Positions 53,384 to 64,000 are shown, counted from the stretch's first letter. The stretch: DNA of 64,000 bases from Meandrina meandrites (GCA_963693305.1 OY855903.1:19645755-19709754); one strand, 5' to 3'. Translations and numbers: made by a program. The notes: a model not told the origin generated them from the sequence alone.

Positions 53384-54020
53384 GTACATCGTAACTGGAC
53401 ACAAGCCGTCTTTGCAATGCTCAAGCCGTTGACCTAAAACCCACGATTGGCCAGGGGATGGGAGTGGGGCTATTGGTTTACCAATATACCTAAAGAAAAT
53501 ACCACCTATCTCTAATATACTCAAAATTCTCCCTAAAATATTCAAAGCATTAATTCAGGAGGGGAAATCAAAACATCTATTTTTTATAATATAAAATACC
53601 CACATTTCAGCGTAAAAATACCCTTTAACCAGTTTAAAGTCTCTCTGTATGTGGTATACCCGAATCATGGCCACCTGGCCGACCTTATCACCCGGGGCAA
53701 GGAATTTAGTTAGCCAATCAGAGAGGTGTATGGCGTATTTTGTTTTATGTAACATTATTTTACAAACGCAACTAAAAATATGAAGTTCGTCATCTTGTCA
53801 AAACAGTGTTTGAAGTAACAGCAAGAAAGAGGATTAATTGAAGTTCCAAAACAAGGTTGCCATGAATAATTTTATGATACTGTAAAAACAAAATGTTCAA
53901 TGATAAATTTTGGCAAAATTGTTTAAATGTGTTGTGCGTCAAATCTTAAATAATCCTCTCGGCCGATACTTCTGTATAGTGAGGCTTGGAAATGAACAGT
54001 GGTATGCATTATTTTACAAT
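53384..54020. other. 3' flank of gene 2, no gene
   Basis: AT-rich, probably 3' UTR and intergenic sequence. Nothing recognised. Confidence 0.45.
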
Positions 54021-54025
54021 GAGTA

Positions 54026-54127
54026 CAGTGGAACCCCGTTAATTCGGAAACCAAGGGGACAGGCCAAATTGTCCGTATTAACGGAGTGTCCGTATTAAGC
54101 GGGTGTCCGTAGAGTGGAGTTCCACTG
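54026..54127. mobile_element. pogo/Tigger-like MITE (102 bp)
   Basis: The ends CAGTGGAACCCCGTTAAT and GTGGAGTTCCACTG are imperfect inverted repeats, flanked on each side by TA (54024-54025, 54128-54129), as expected of pogo-type elements. Three GTCCGTATTAA/GTCCGTA subrepeats inside. Confidence 0.82.
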
Positions 54128-55011
54128 TACTTTTAAATGACATTTCTGTCTCATCTGTTTCCTCCACAGAACGACATTCTATTGAAAGAACAAGTAAAGA
54201 AAGAACCTTCAGCCTTGAAGAAGAAATGTGGAAACAAACGCACATTTTCAACGTTATATGCATCTCACGATAGAAGTAGCTTTACATGGTTTCGTGTAAC
54301 TCTCCTCAGCAGTTCTATAACAAACCGTTGTGCTGCTTTGATGGTCGCGTTCAAGTATTGAGTTCATTTCCAATTAAATTAGCTTTAATTTGATAAGGCA
54401 AATTGACTGCCCCTTTAGATAATAAATTTAACAAGTTTTGCTTCGATCGTAAGGTTTTTATCAGAGCAAATCAGAAGATCACTCGTCAACTAAGTTAATT
54501 ATTACCTTAAAACTTCACAGTGTATAAGCCCATGGAGACTGTGAGATAAAAACGCTCGTGAAACCGTCCTTGGAAGAAAAATGTGTACATTGGAATTTCT
54601 AAACGAGGAACAGCTCTGGCATTACTAAAGGTTACTAACGGGATGTGAAACAAACTAAAAAGGATTGTTCTGATTGTTTTTCAACTCGACAAAGTCATCA
54701 TCCCAGATTGCTCTCATTTTTTAATTCTCTCCAATGCTGGTTTGATTTACGAATGCATTTATTAGCAAAAACGTCTAAGTCACACTGACAATTTGAGATG
54801 AGCCTTAAAAATATTCTGTGTTATGAAGGTTGCTTTACTTGTTAAATGGCACAAAGAGGTTTGAATCTTTTTCTTAGTTTACACCTGATAAATGCGGGTA
54901 AAACCCAAGACACCAATAATGGAGGTAACATAACGTCTTTAATTACCGAAAAGATACCACTATCGTTTTTGTAAAATGGTGGTTCCAGCACGAGTTACAT
55001 CAGGAGGCAGC

Positions 55012-55085
55012 GTGTCCGAGTGGTTTAGGGCGCTGGTTTTGTAAACCGGAGGTCCTGAATCCAAGCCCTTCACCTGCCGGTAGCT
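55012..55085 (+). mobile_element. tRNA-like sequence, probable SINE or tRNA pseudogene
   Basis: GGCAGCGTGTCCGAGTGGTT resembles a Leu/Ser-type tRNA 5' half with an A box (TGTCCGAGTGG), and GGTCCTGAATCC is a poor B box. The acceptor pairing with the downstream CACCTGCC is imperfect. More likely a tRNA-derived repeat than a working tRNA. Confidence 0.5.
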
Positions 55086-55428
55086 TGTTCAAATTCTCGG
55101 CCACACTTTGCATATAGCCAACTGGTCTGCCTCCTGCCAGTCGGTATTTTTAACTAGATTATGTTCATTTAAATATTACAATAGTTTTGACCATTTTCTC
55201 CATGATAACTTCATGCATAACAATGTATATCTAATATAACTAAACTCAGTCAAACCAAACGTATGCTTGCCATAGATGGGCGACAATGGCCGTTTTTATG
55301 CTAGAGACGATGAAGTCGTCTAGACACCTTTGACATGTAAGACGTTAACGTATTAGTATGTATTGCATTGACCCATCCTACATCTATATTTTGTATAACA
55401 TAGTTCAGTAACATTTAAGAAAGTGATC

Positions 55429-55558
55429 AATGATTATCGCAGTGAATTTCAAATTCAAGCAATTGGAATAAACAAGCCTGAAAAAATTCAACGGGATTGA
55501 ATTTTTTCCGGCTTCTTTATTCCAATTGCTTAAATTGGAGATTCACTGCGATGATCAT
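55429..55558. mobile_element. Hairpin MITE-like element (130 bp)
   Basis: About 60-bp arms (TATCGCAGTGAATTTCAAAT... and ...ATTGGAGATTCACTGCGATG) around an 8-nt loop CGGGATTG. Arms pair with a few mismatches. No ORF. Confidence 0.75.
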
Positions 55559-56204
55559 TTACCACTTTCGCATGCATCCGCAGTTCATATATGAATCATT
55601 TCATATACATTACATCATAGTACACATTTAATTGAATAAAAAAGTATGTGTGTAAATCAGAGAGGAACATTGCATTGATGGTTGTTTTCTTGTATTGGAA
55701 TCGGGGCTGAAAGAGAAAATTGTAGCCACACCGGAGTTTCACTTCCAGCAGTCCATTGAAATAAAGTGTGAAGCGTGAAGTGCAGCCAATACAAATCAAA
55801 CTGGCCGCTCTTGTAAGTCATCGCACAAATCGAGCGGAAATAACAAAGGCGGTTTTTTCAACTGTCGTGTTGCTTAATCATAATTGTGGTGAGGCGAAGG
55901 ATCCTGACGAGTAGAGGGCAATAACTTTCAGCCTATACTTCAAAATTAGTGACTATGTATTTCTTTGGGCGGGGCGTTTGGGAAGTAACCTTGCGAAATG
56001 TAGGGCGGACATATTGGTGCACGTGGGAAGACAGTTTCATTGTCTTATAATGTAAGTTGTCTTCATAAAGAGTAGAACACTAGTTAACAAGTTTTGTTCG
56101 AGATTCAGAAGACTAGTGTCAAAGTAATTGCCTGGTGCTGCATTATTTCAGAAAGTTTACATATCGTTATACATAGAGAGTTTAACTATGTGGTATTCTT
56201 GTAT

Positions 56205-56430
56205 GCACCAAAACAGTATCCCATCCAAATAGAAACCCAAAGATTTTGAAACGCAAATGCCCAACCGGTAATAAGCCCCCCCCCCCCCCCCCCCCTCCGT
56301 CTATAACGCCTCCCAGAAAATAAGCCCACAGTATCCCATCCGAATTTAGAAACTAAAGATTTTTGAAACGCAAATTCCCAACCGAAAATAAGTCCCCCCC
56401 CCTCCCCCCCCCCCCCCCACCAAAAGAATT
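56205..56430. repeat. Tandem ~120-bp duplication with poly-C tracts
   Basis: ACAGTATCCCATCC...AACGCAAATGCCCAACCG...AATAAGCCCC occurs at 56208-56290 and again at 56327-56405. Each copy is followed by a poly-C run. Non-coding. Confidence 0.75.
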
Positions 56431-57233
56431 TGAACAACCCCAATGTTTTTTGGTGAATGAATTTTATTACGCCGAATTGTTACAAAGCAATTTGACATTA
56501 CAATATTCGCGAAAAGCGCAGTTACATAGACACACAAAATGTTATAAGATGATGAAATACAATACAAAACTAAATAAGGAAAAAATAACTTGTATTGACT
56601 AGTATACTAATATAAGTGCTGCAATCTGTGCACTATCAGCCATTAGTGTGCAGTAACCGAAGGTCGTCTGCAGAATGGCGACATTTTCTCTGTTCTCGGA
56701 AGTTTTGGAGGATGTTTAGTAGTATTATTGAATTATTCAGTTTCCGAGAAGACTAAAAAAAAGAAATTACTGAATGAACTGATGAGCGTGCGACTACACA
56801 TTTGAAAGTTTCAAATGAAAATTCGGTCCGCGTGCGCAATTTCGCTAAAGCGTGAAGTTTAATACTAGTTCATAGGTAGAAAATAATTAGTAACAAACAA
56901 TTATTTGAAAGAAAATGAGTTAGAATTCCACAAAAACAATTAGATTATCCGCTCTCGATTTCTATAAGGTGATAGTTGATTCGGCCAGCTTCGGCCTCAT
57001 TAACTATGTATCTCCTCAACGAAATCTCGAGCTCATAATCTAATTGTTAAATAGTAGACACTCACGATTACGCTCGATTACCTAATAGACGGTCAGTGGG
57101 TTATGCTAATCGCTGATAGAACACAATCGCGTACTCGTTGCTCTTAAAAGGAAAAAAATATTGGTGATGTTTTGGTTTTCAAATACATAAAACTGTAGGT
57201 TTTGGACTGTAGAGTTTCGTACTAAAACAGTTA

Positions 57234-57527
57234 GACTACCATCCTCGGAGACCCAGGGGCAGTTAGTCGGGGCAAAACGAAGTAAACCGGGCAAAAATTG
57301 AAAGTGGCTCTGAAGTTACTGTTCGCCGATTGGGCAAAATAATACAAAGGATTTTTTTGCTCAATCAGGAGCCAGCATTCGCAGAGTCGCTTGGAAATGG
57401 TCTGGAGAGACTTGTTTCCCAGGGGCTCTTTTATTTTTATAGAAAACTTTCGCAGCTACGATTTTTGCCCGGTTTGCTTCGTTTTGTCCCGACTAACTGC
57501 CCCTGCATGGGTCTCCGAGGATGTTAA
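57234..57527. mobile_element. Hairpin element with ~55-bp inverted ends
   Basis: ATCCTCGGAGACCCAGGGGC at 57241 and its partner ending near 57521 are inverted, each followed inward by AGTTAGTCGGGGCAAAACGA and GGGCAAAAAT. An outer, weaker inverted pair (CGCTCTCG... / ...CTAATTGTTA) at about 56950-57060 and 57530-57630 may mark a larger element. No ORF support. Confidence 0.65.
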
Positions 57528-57980
57528 ACCACTCGCTCTCGTTTTGTATGAGCGATAGAAAACTCGGCTGCGCCTCGTTGACTATTCGCTCATAGAAAAC
57601 TCGCGCTTGTTGTCTAATTGTTAGATAGAGTAAAATAATAATCAGTGAGTATATCAGAGTGTAAAGAAAGCGCCATTTGTACGTTATCCGCGTCATCGTT
57701 TTAATTACTTTTATCAACTTCCATTTGGTAATCAACGTGTTTAACTTGCCCACTGACGCAGCACAACATTTTCTTTAGAAACTAATAATTTTGGCCATAT
57801 ATTGACCTGTGTATATTGAAATACATGACATGTGGCCATCGAGCCAACTGCTCATCTCTGTCAACTGAGTTGGAAAACTGAGTGGAACACACCACTCTCA
57901 AACTGGGAAACTGGGTGGAACACACCACACTCAATTTCAAACTGGGATTATAGTTAATAAAATAGTCATGCATGTGAACA

Positions 57981-58410
57981 TTAAAACTTGTCATCGTGAA
58001 ATATAAATCCCTTAATTACCCAATGGACTGCAAGGAGATGGAATAACAAGCTTAGGTTCCCCTTTAATGCCAGCCTGAAAATGATACCATCTATACAATT
58101 TCCCACCCAGGCAGACGCGCATGCGTTTGACATTCGCGCGATAACCTTCGGGCAAAGAACGTAATCCCACACGTTAAGATTAGCCAACAATCCCTGAAAT
58201 GATTGTGAGCTTTCAAAGGCACCAGCAAGGGAATCTTGCTCTTGACCCATGACCAGCGATCCTCCAGATTGTATCACTTGAGCTACTCTCGCGTTTGTGT
58301 TGTTGGCAGCCAGGACCCCGTCCTTGTATAATTTCAATGAGCCAGCGGTGTTCTCCCAGGACGTGCAGATATGGTGTCATTTGTCTTCATTGGCGGATAC
58401 TCCTAGACCA
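57981..58410 (-). CDS. Pentraxin exon 3 (C-terminal half)
   Basis: Acceptor TTGTTTTAACAG; the frame reads GLGVSANEDK, TGA, HHICTSWENTAGSLKLYKDG and so on to a stop at 57981. Conserved Cys occur in HHIC and in LCPKVIARMSNAC. The extension after GIIF is long and ends in HDDKF. Confidence 0.78.
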
Positions 58411-61400
58411 CTGTTAAAACAAAGAAAGAAAATTAGAATAGGCTTATATTGTGTACATGGAGGAAATGTTTGTTCGACCTAGTCCGTCGCAGGATACCCG
58501 AAGCACTCTGTTAGATTGCCCTACCAGTTACCTTGTACCATTTTGGAGAAGAGGGGCAATGTGGGTGAGAGTAAAGCGTCTTGCCCAAGACCAGGGCTCA
58601 AACTCGGACTTCTTCATCCAGATTGCAGTGTAATAAACCTAATTTATCGAGTCTCACAATACAGTAGAATCCCGATATTTCTCGAACCTCCAGGGTAAGT
58701 GAAAATTGGTTTGAGAAACGGGGGTAAATTTACAGAGAAGAACTATCCAAGGGAAACGAAAATTGGTTCAAGTAATCAGAAATAAAATTACAGAGAAGTA
58801 CTATCCAAGGAAAACGAAAATTGGTTCAAGAAATCAGGAATAAAATTACAGAGAAGTACTATCCAAGGAAAACGAAAATTGGTTCAAGAAATCAGGAATA
58901 AAATTACAGAGAAGTACTATGCAAGGAAAACGAAAATTGGTTCAAGAAATCAGGAATAAAATTACAGAGAAGTACTATCCAAGGGAAACGAAAATTGTTT
59001 CAAGAAATCAGAAATAAAATTACAGAGAAGTACTATCCAAGGGAAACGAAAATTGTTTCAAGAAATTAGGGGGAAAGTTACAGAGAAGTACTATCCAAGG
59101 GAAACGAAAATTGGTTCAAGAAATCAGGGATAAAATTACAGAGAAGTACTATCCAAGGAAAACGAAAATTGGTTCAAGAAATCAGGAATAAAATTACAGA
59201 GAAGTAATATCCAAGGAAAACGAAAATTGGTTCAAGAAATCAGGAATAAAGTTACAGAATAGTACTATCCAAGGAAAACGAAAATTGGTTCAAGAAATCA
59301 GGAATAAAATTACAGAGAAGTACTATCCAAGGAAAACGAAAATTGGTTCAAGAAATCAGGAATAAAATTACAGAGAAGTACTATCCAAGGGAAACGAATA
59401 TTGGTTCAAGAAATCAGTATGGCGGCCATTTACGGACAAAATATCGAACAGCCATACATCAATGTTATGTTGCATACATCGGTGTTGTGTGAACTAAAAG
59501 ATTATTGATAAAACTAAAAGATGTTCGTTACAACTAAAAGATGTTTGATACAACTAAAAGATGTTTGATTCAACTCAAGATGTTCGTTAACTAAAAGACG
59601 TTTGATATAACTAAAAGATATTCGATCCGACTAAAAGATGTTTATTACATCCAAAAGATGTTCGATACACGTAAAAGATGTCAGTTACAAATAAAAGATG
59701 TTTCGTTACAAATAAAAGATGAGGAAGCGGAAATGAAGTTACCGTAAGAGATTGGGGCACGTGAACGTGTGACGTAACTAAATTCCCCCGCGCGCGAAGC
59801 TTCCCAGAGCAAGATGGCGAGCAGTACCGGTAGTTCTGCTGGCTCTGGCTCTGATATTCAACAATTCATCAGAACTGTGTTGAATACAGTAAACAATTTA
59901 CAACCACGGGGCGGCCAGAGTAACGAAGCTTGTAGCTCAATGCAACAATTTTCTTGCGTTCAACACGAAATTAGCTCGCGATTCCGTGTGTCGAGAGGTC
60001 GAGAAGGAAATGCCAACTTTAATTCTCATCAAAACTACAGCTGTATTCCTCCAGCAAGAAGACCAGTACAAGGCGTAGGAAATCGCCGCAGAAGGGGAAA
60101 CTTTCGGCCGATTCCAACTGCTCTTGAGCAAGTTGTAACCGTGGTCTTCCAACTTCACCTTTCCTCGTTACCGACACAATAGGCTGAGAGGCCGACGTGA
60201 CTAGAAGTGACTTCGTAGCTCGCTTAGGATGTCTAGCAGTTGCGTATGACTCTTCTATTCTCACAGTTAGAACATTTAAAGTTCTTTCGTGTTCGTCCAG
60301 TCTACGAATAAAGAACTCTGAAGAATCGAATTGAGTAGTAGCGTTGTTTAGTGCATTGGCTGGGTAGCAGGAGGTTTCGCTCCTAATCGTATTCGCACCC
60401 ACCGAGTTCGTACCCAACTTTCAGAGTACACTTACCGCGTTCGCTCCCAAGTACGCTTACTATCTAGAATATTTCTCGTTCTTTAAGCGTGAGAAAAGAC
60501 TATCTAGAAATATTTCTCGTTCTTTAAGCGTGAGAAAAACTATCTAGAATGTTTCTCGTTCTTTAAGCGTGAGAAAAGCGTGACTACGTTAGTGATCGGC
60601 GGGGGCGAACTCGAAAAAGGTAGGGACCTAATTCAGTGGGTGCAAACTCGGTTGGGAGCGAAACCTGCATCATTCCATTGGCTGCATTTGTTATTAGCCT
60701 GCTTAAATCCAAAAAAAAAAACCTTTCTGTATCTGGAAGCCATCTCGCATGCAAATGTGCGTTGGATCGCGGGGAACCTGGTTATAATCAATTATGTCAC
60801 TTCCTGTTTTCAAAACTTCCGCTTCCTCATCTTTTATTTTTAACGAACATCTTACACGTGTATCGAACATCTTTTGGATGTAATAAACATCTTTTAGTCG
60901 GATCGAATATCTTTTAGTTGTATCAAACGTCTTTTAGTTGTAACGAACATCTTTTAGTTTTATCAAACATCTTTTAGTTGTATCAAACATCTTTTAGTTT
61001 TATCAAACATCTTTTAGTTGTATCAAACATCTTTTAGTTCACACAGCATCGATGTATGCAACATAACATTGATGTATGGTCATTCGTTATTTTGTCCGTA
61101 AAAAGCCGCCATAAATCAGGAATAAAATTACAGAGAAGTATTATCCAAGGGAAACGAAAATTGGTTCAAGAAATCAGGAATAAAATTACAGAGAAGTATT
61201 ATCCAAGGGAAACGAAAATTGGTTCGAGAAATCAGGAATAAAATTACAGAGAAATACTATGCAAAGGAAACGAAAATTGGTTCGAGAAATAGGGAATAAA
61301 ATTACAGAGAAGTACCATGCAAGGGAAACGAAAATTGTTTCAAGAAATTAGGGGGAAAGTTACAGAGAAGTACTATCCAAGGGAAACGAAAATTGGTTCG

Positions 61401-62823
61401 AGAAATCAGGGATAAAATTACAGAGAAGTACTATCCAAGGAAAACGAAAATTGGTTCAAGAAATCAGGAATAAAATTACAGAGAAGTACTATCCAAGGAA
61501 AACGAAAATTGGTTCAAGAAATCAGGAATAAAGTTACAGAGAAGTACTATCCAAGGAAAACGAAAATTGGTTCAAGAAATCAGGAATAAAATTACAGAGA
61601 AGTACTATCCAAGGAAAACGAAAATTGGTTCAAGAAATCAGGAATAAAATTACAGAGAAGTACTATCCAAGGGAAACGAAAATTGGCTCGAGAAATCAGG
61701 AATAAAATTACAGAGAAGTATTATCCAAGGGAAACGAAAATTGGTTCAAGAAATCAGGAATAAAATTACAGAGAAGTACTATCCAAGGGAAACGAAAATT
61801 GGTTCGAGAAATCAGGAATAAAATTACAGAGAAGTATTATCCAAGGGAAACGAAAATTGGTTCAAGAAATCAGGAATAAAATTACAGAGAAGTACTATCC
61901 AAGGGAAACGAAAATTGGTTCAAGAAATCAGAAATAAAATTACAGACAAGTACTATCCAAGGAAAACGAAAATTGGTTCAAGAAATCAGGAATAAAATTA
62001 CAGAGAAGTACTATCCAAGGGAAACGAAAATTGGTTCGAGAAATCAGGAATAAAATTACAGAGAAGTACTATCCAAGGGAAACGAAAATTGGTTCGAGAA
62101 ATCAGGAATAAAATTACAGAGAAGTACTATGCAAGGGAAACGAAAATTGGTTCAAGAAATTGGGGGGAAAGTTACAGAGAAGTACTATCCAAGGGAAACG
62201 AAAATTGGTTCGAGAAATCAGGAATAAAATTACAGAGAAGTACTTTCCAAGGAAAACGAAAATTGTTTCGAGAAATAGGGAATTTAGAGAAACCGAGGGT
62301 TCGAAAAATCGGGATTCTACTGTAGTAATAGAACGCACCTTTTTTTGGCCGCCGCTCCACACGTCAAAGCTGTCGTAGCCTATGATCAGCAGTTCATTCG
62401 GTTGTTCTGGTACAGCGTAGCTAAAAAGTGTACCATGATTAGGGTCACTTGACTTCATCCACAAACACACGGTGAACTGTGTCAAATTGGGCATCCCCCA
62501 AATGTGCACGTAATCTGTCACATTCTTGTTTGAAAACTCGAATGCATAGTCTGTGAAAGAGGTGAATGTAATTAAGGCACAATTAAATTAGCTTGCCAAG
62601 CAAGATATCAAGAACAAGAAAACCAGGGTACCTTTCCAGTGAAGCTTCTCGTATTCATATGCATGCGGAGAGGGATTACAAATTGAAATCTGTGCAGTTT
62701 TAGTAGCCACTCGGCGTGCTCTATTGGAAATTCGCAAATCTGTCACATACCTGTGAGCGAGCAATCAGCGTTGACGTTGCTGAAGACAAGACCGAGACAA
62801 ATACAGACCAATAAAGATAGCAT
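57981..62823 (-). CDS. Pentraxin-like secreted protein gene, reading frame broken twice
   Basis: Three minus-strand exons: 62823-62751 (signal), 62550-62339 and 58410-57981. Pentraxins are secreted, calcium-binding, oligomeric lectin-like proteins of innate immunity. Seen: signal MLSLLVCICLGLVF, then FEFSNKNVTDYVHI, FTVCLWMKS and a terminal half with HHICTSWEN (close to the HxCxSWxS pentraxin signature), LYKDGVLAANN, GSLVMGQEQDS, FQGLLANLNVWDYVL. Total about 237 codons, near the family size. Two lesions: exon 2 ends in phase 0 whereas exon 3 needs phase 2, beside a 7-A run at the donor; and TGA replaces the Trp codon before HHIC (58379-58377). Either a young pseudogene or sequence errors. Confidence 0.75.
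58478..58625 (-). mobile_element. SINE fragment (copy D)
   Basis: Minus-orientation partial copy: AGAGTAAAGCGTCTTGCCCA and CCAGGGCTCAAACTCGGA match the body and B-box region of the SINE at 41747-42040; the tRNA head is truncated. Confidence 0.65.
58690..59417 (+). repeat. 58-bp tandem array, left block
   Basis: About 12 copies of a unit reading GAGAAGTACTATCCAAGGAA then AACGAAAATTGGTTCAAGAA and ATCAGGAATAAAATTACA, with few changes. Interrupted at 59417 by the nested element. Confidence 0.95.
59418..61113. mobile_element. Nested inverted-repeat element with repeat-built arms
   Basis: The ends TATGGCGGCCATTTACGG and complement (CCGTAAAAAGCCGCCATA) are flanked by the 6-bp duplication AATCAG (59412-59417, 61114-61119), which splits one 58-bp unit cleanly. 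Arms of ~300-320 bp (to about 59738 and from about 60818) contain about 12 copies of an AACTAAAAGATGTTTGATAC-type 20-bp repeat. The interior has one 122-codon ORF and a threefold TTTCTCGTTCTTTAAGCGTG repeat (60470-60590). No transposase; non-autonomous, superfamily unknown. Confidence 0.85.
59814..60182 (+). CDS. Uncharacterised ORF inside the nested element
   Basis: ATG in AAGATGGCGA context, 122 codons: Ser/Gly-rich start, DIQQFIRTVLNTVNNLQPRG, then RRPVQGVGNRRRRGNFRPIP, a basic patch. No domain recognised and the end reads randomly (VVFQLHLSSLPTQ), so it may be the first exon or a captured fragment of a host gene. Confidence 0.35.
   Translation: MASSTGSSAGSGSDIQQFIRTVLNTVNNLQPRGGQSNEACSSMQQFSCVQHEISSRFRVSRGREGNANFNSHQNYSCIPPARRPVQGVGNRRRRGNFRPIPTALEQVVTVVFQLHLSSLPTQ
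61114..62290 (+). repeat. 58-bp tandem array, right block
   Basis: About 20 further copies of the unit at 58690-59417, in the same orientation and phase across the insertion. Variants include GGTTCGAGAAATCAGG and GTTTCAAGAAATTAGGGGGA types that recur in both blocks, indicating shared ancestry before the insertion or homogenisation since. Confidence 0.95.
62339..62550 (-). CDS. Pentraxin exon 2 (N-terminal half)
   Basis: Acceptor TCTTTCACAG, donor AAAAAAAG/GTGCGT. It encodes DYAFEFSNKNVTDYVHIWGM, QFTVCLWMKSSDPNHGTLF and NELLIIGYDSFDVWSGGQKK. The Cys in TVCLW is the usual partner of the Cys in HHIC. The seven-A run at the 3' end is where one base too many would explain the phase clash. Confidence 0.78.
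62751..62823 (-). CDS. Pentraxin exon 1 (signal peptide)
   Basis: ATG at 62823; MLSLLVCICLGLVFSNVNAD then CSLT, donor CACAG/GTATGT, phase 1 out, matching exon 2. Cleavage likely after NVNA. Confidence 0.8.
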
Positions 62824-64000
62824 GATTGACTCCTCTTAACCTAAAATAAGATTTGACAAGTCCAATAAAAAGGCTTCAAAAGTACTTGTTATATCAAGGC
62901 AACATGTAAAAAAAACATGTAAAACATGTAAAAAACAATCCTGTTATTGGCTGGTTTATAATCTGCTGTAGCCCAACATCCTCTTTAATTTCTGGTCTGC
63001 ACGCGACATTTAATACGCAAGCGAAGATCCAATCATTTAATTGTTCTCAAGAACTGCGTATCTAACGTTGTATAAAATGTTCCTTTATACAACGAGGGCA
63101 TAAATGTGACTATTCAAATGAAAACGTTTGAGAAGTACTTGCAGAAATAAGAAATCGTGTACTTTGGCACTTTAAAACGAATTCGAGGATTCTATGTACT
63201 ATGAAAAAAGAATCAGTAGCTATTTGCTTATTCTTGTCAGTATTTTTATAAGATAGCTTTCCCTCTCACCTGTGTAATTGTCTGTAAGTATTGATGTGCA
63301 CCTGTTCGTATAGCGATCACTAGTCGATTGTTATTAGCTTGAGTCTTGACTGCTCCTTGCACCTGCTGCTGTCTTAAAAGCAGTAGCTGATGTACACGAG
63401 CAGTTGGGTGTTCTAGTTTTAAGGAATTTTTTCCTAAATAACTTCTGAATAAAATGCAAGGAGCTTTTGCCGTTGAAAAACAAACCACTTTAAAAAGGAA
63501 AACAGATTTCCGGTACTTGCTGACTTAAGGTCTTTTCTTTTTGATGCAGTATAAACTTAAAAATATCGTCGATTGATTGGCTTTATGCAAATCGTAGTGT
63601 CACTAAAGTTAGTACCAATTAGCACTGGATAACGGTTAAATTAAAAATAACAGTAGCTATAGAATTATCCAATCACACCTGACCACCGTTCATTTATCCT
63701 TGCCAGATCTTTTTTCTCATTAGAGATTATACAAATCAATCCTTGACGAGCAAAAAATCCTTGGACGAAGCATTTCTGGTAAACAGGACGTTGATACACT
63801 TCACTTGTTTTATAATTGGCGGAAAGCGGGTTCATTGCGCTTGAACAAAGAAATTCGGAAGGAAGTCGTACCGCAGGTGCACTGAAAGGAATAGCAGAAA
63901 ACACAGGGTTTTTAAAACTATTCCTCTGCTGCAAAATAAGCCCATCTCACTCTCAATAGATGTCAAGTTTAAATCGTGGCTTACATTTAAGCTGATTTAA
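62824..64000. other. 5' flank of the pentraxin gene, no gene recognised
   Basis: Upstream region on the minus strand. AACATGTAAAA repeats near 62900-62935. The small frames are unsupported; promoter elements could not be assigned. Confidence 0.45.

Larger units (their letters stand above)
58662..62322. mobile_element. pogo-like MITE swollen by a 58-bp satellite
   Basis: The inverted ends CAGTAGAATCCCGAT at 58662 and ATCGGGATTCTACTG ending at 62322 are flanked by TA on both sides (58660-58661, 62323-62324). Next to them lie TTCTCGAACC and GGTTCGA. Everything between is a 58-bp tandem array plus the nested element 59418-61113. The right end lies 17 bp downstream of the pentraxin exon 2 donor. 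Confidence 0.8.

Noticed and set aside
55012..55085. Functional tRNA gene
   Set aside because: A box is fair but the B box and acceptor stem are poor, so a tRNA-derived repeat is likelier.

Overview
The window looks like nuclear DNA of a cnidarian, most likely an anthozoan such as a stony coral. This is an inference from style: AT-rich sequence, short exons in kilobase introns with GT/AG borders, secreted modular proteins joined by phase-1 exons, and a mixed load of Ty3/gypsy, DIRS, Penelope-like, SINE and MITE elements. Nothing prokaryotic is present: no operons, no CRISPR array, no rRNA.

Three host genes can be assembled. Gene 1 (plus, exons 3396-16653) and gene 2 (plus, exons 35390-53383) are tandem paralogues. 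Each encodes a DOMON domain over three exons, then one exon of low-complexity Ser/Thr/Pro/Gly repeats (a mucin-like stalk), then Cys-rich modules of thrombospondin-type-1 style, and a hydrophobic C-terminal tail suggesting a GPI-anchored or membrane-bound surface protein. Gene 2 also has two copies of a ~100-residue SEA-like module and two alternative signal-peptide exons made by a ~1 kb tandem duplication. Its 12-exon model is in frame throughout (731 codons plus stop). Gene 1 has no visible signal exon inside the window. Gene 3 (minus, 62823 to 57981) is a secreted pentraxin whose reading frame is broken twice.

The largest structure is an inverted repeat of about 9.16 kb (18219-27381) between genes 1 and 2. 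It has ~3 kb arms of roughly 98-99% identity where compared, and a ~3.1 kb core of alternating 71-bp satellite units. The core flips strand near 23130. A palindromic motif (CACGATTATTAATCGTG and variants) fills the core and recurs at both outer ends. I see no transposase and no clear target-site duplication. This is the best candidate for an undescribed element. A miniature of similar design (59418-61113, inverted arms built of ~20-bp repeats, 6-bp target duplication) sits inside a 58-bp satellite that itself fills a pogo-like MITE in the pentraxin intron.

Mobile DNA otherwise: a Ty3/gypsy element in an intron of gene 1 (8925-13303, RT core deleted), a younger one in an intron of gene 2 (44640-49315, near-identical LTRs but several nonsense and frameshift lesions), a broken DIRS-type element upstream of gene 2 (minus, 31208-34650), a Penelope-like 3' fragment (7172-7705), tRNA-derived SINEs (one inserted into another with a 12-bp duplication), several hairpin MITEs, and micro- and minisatellites. 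Duplicated introns of genes 1 and 2 are still alignable, so the gene duplication is fairly recent and many insertions came after it.
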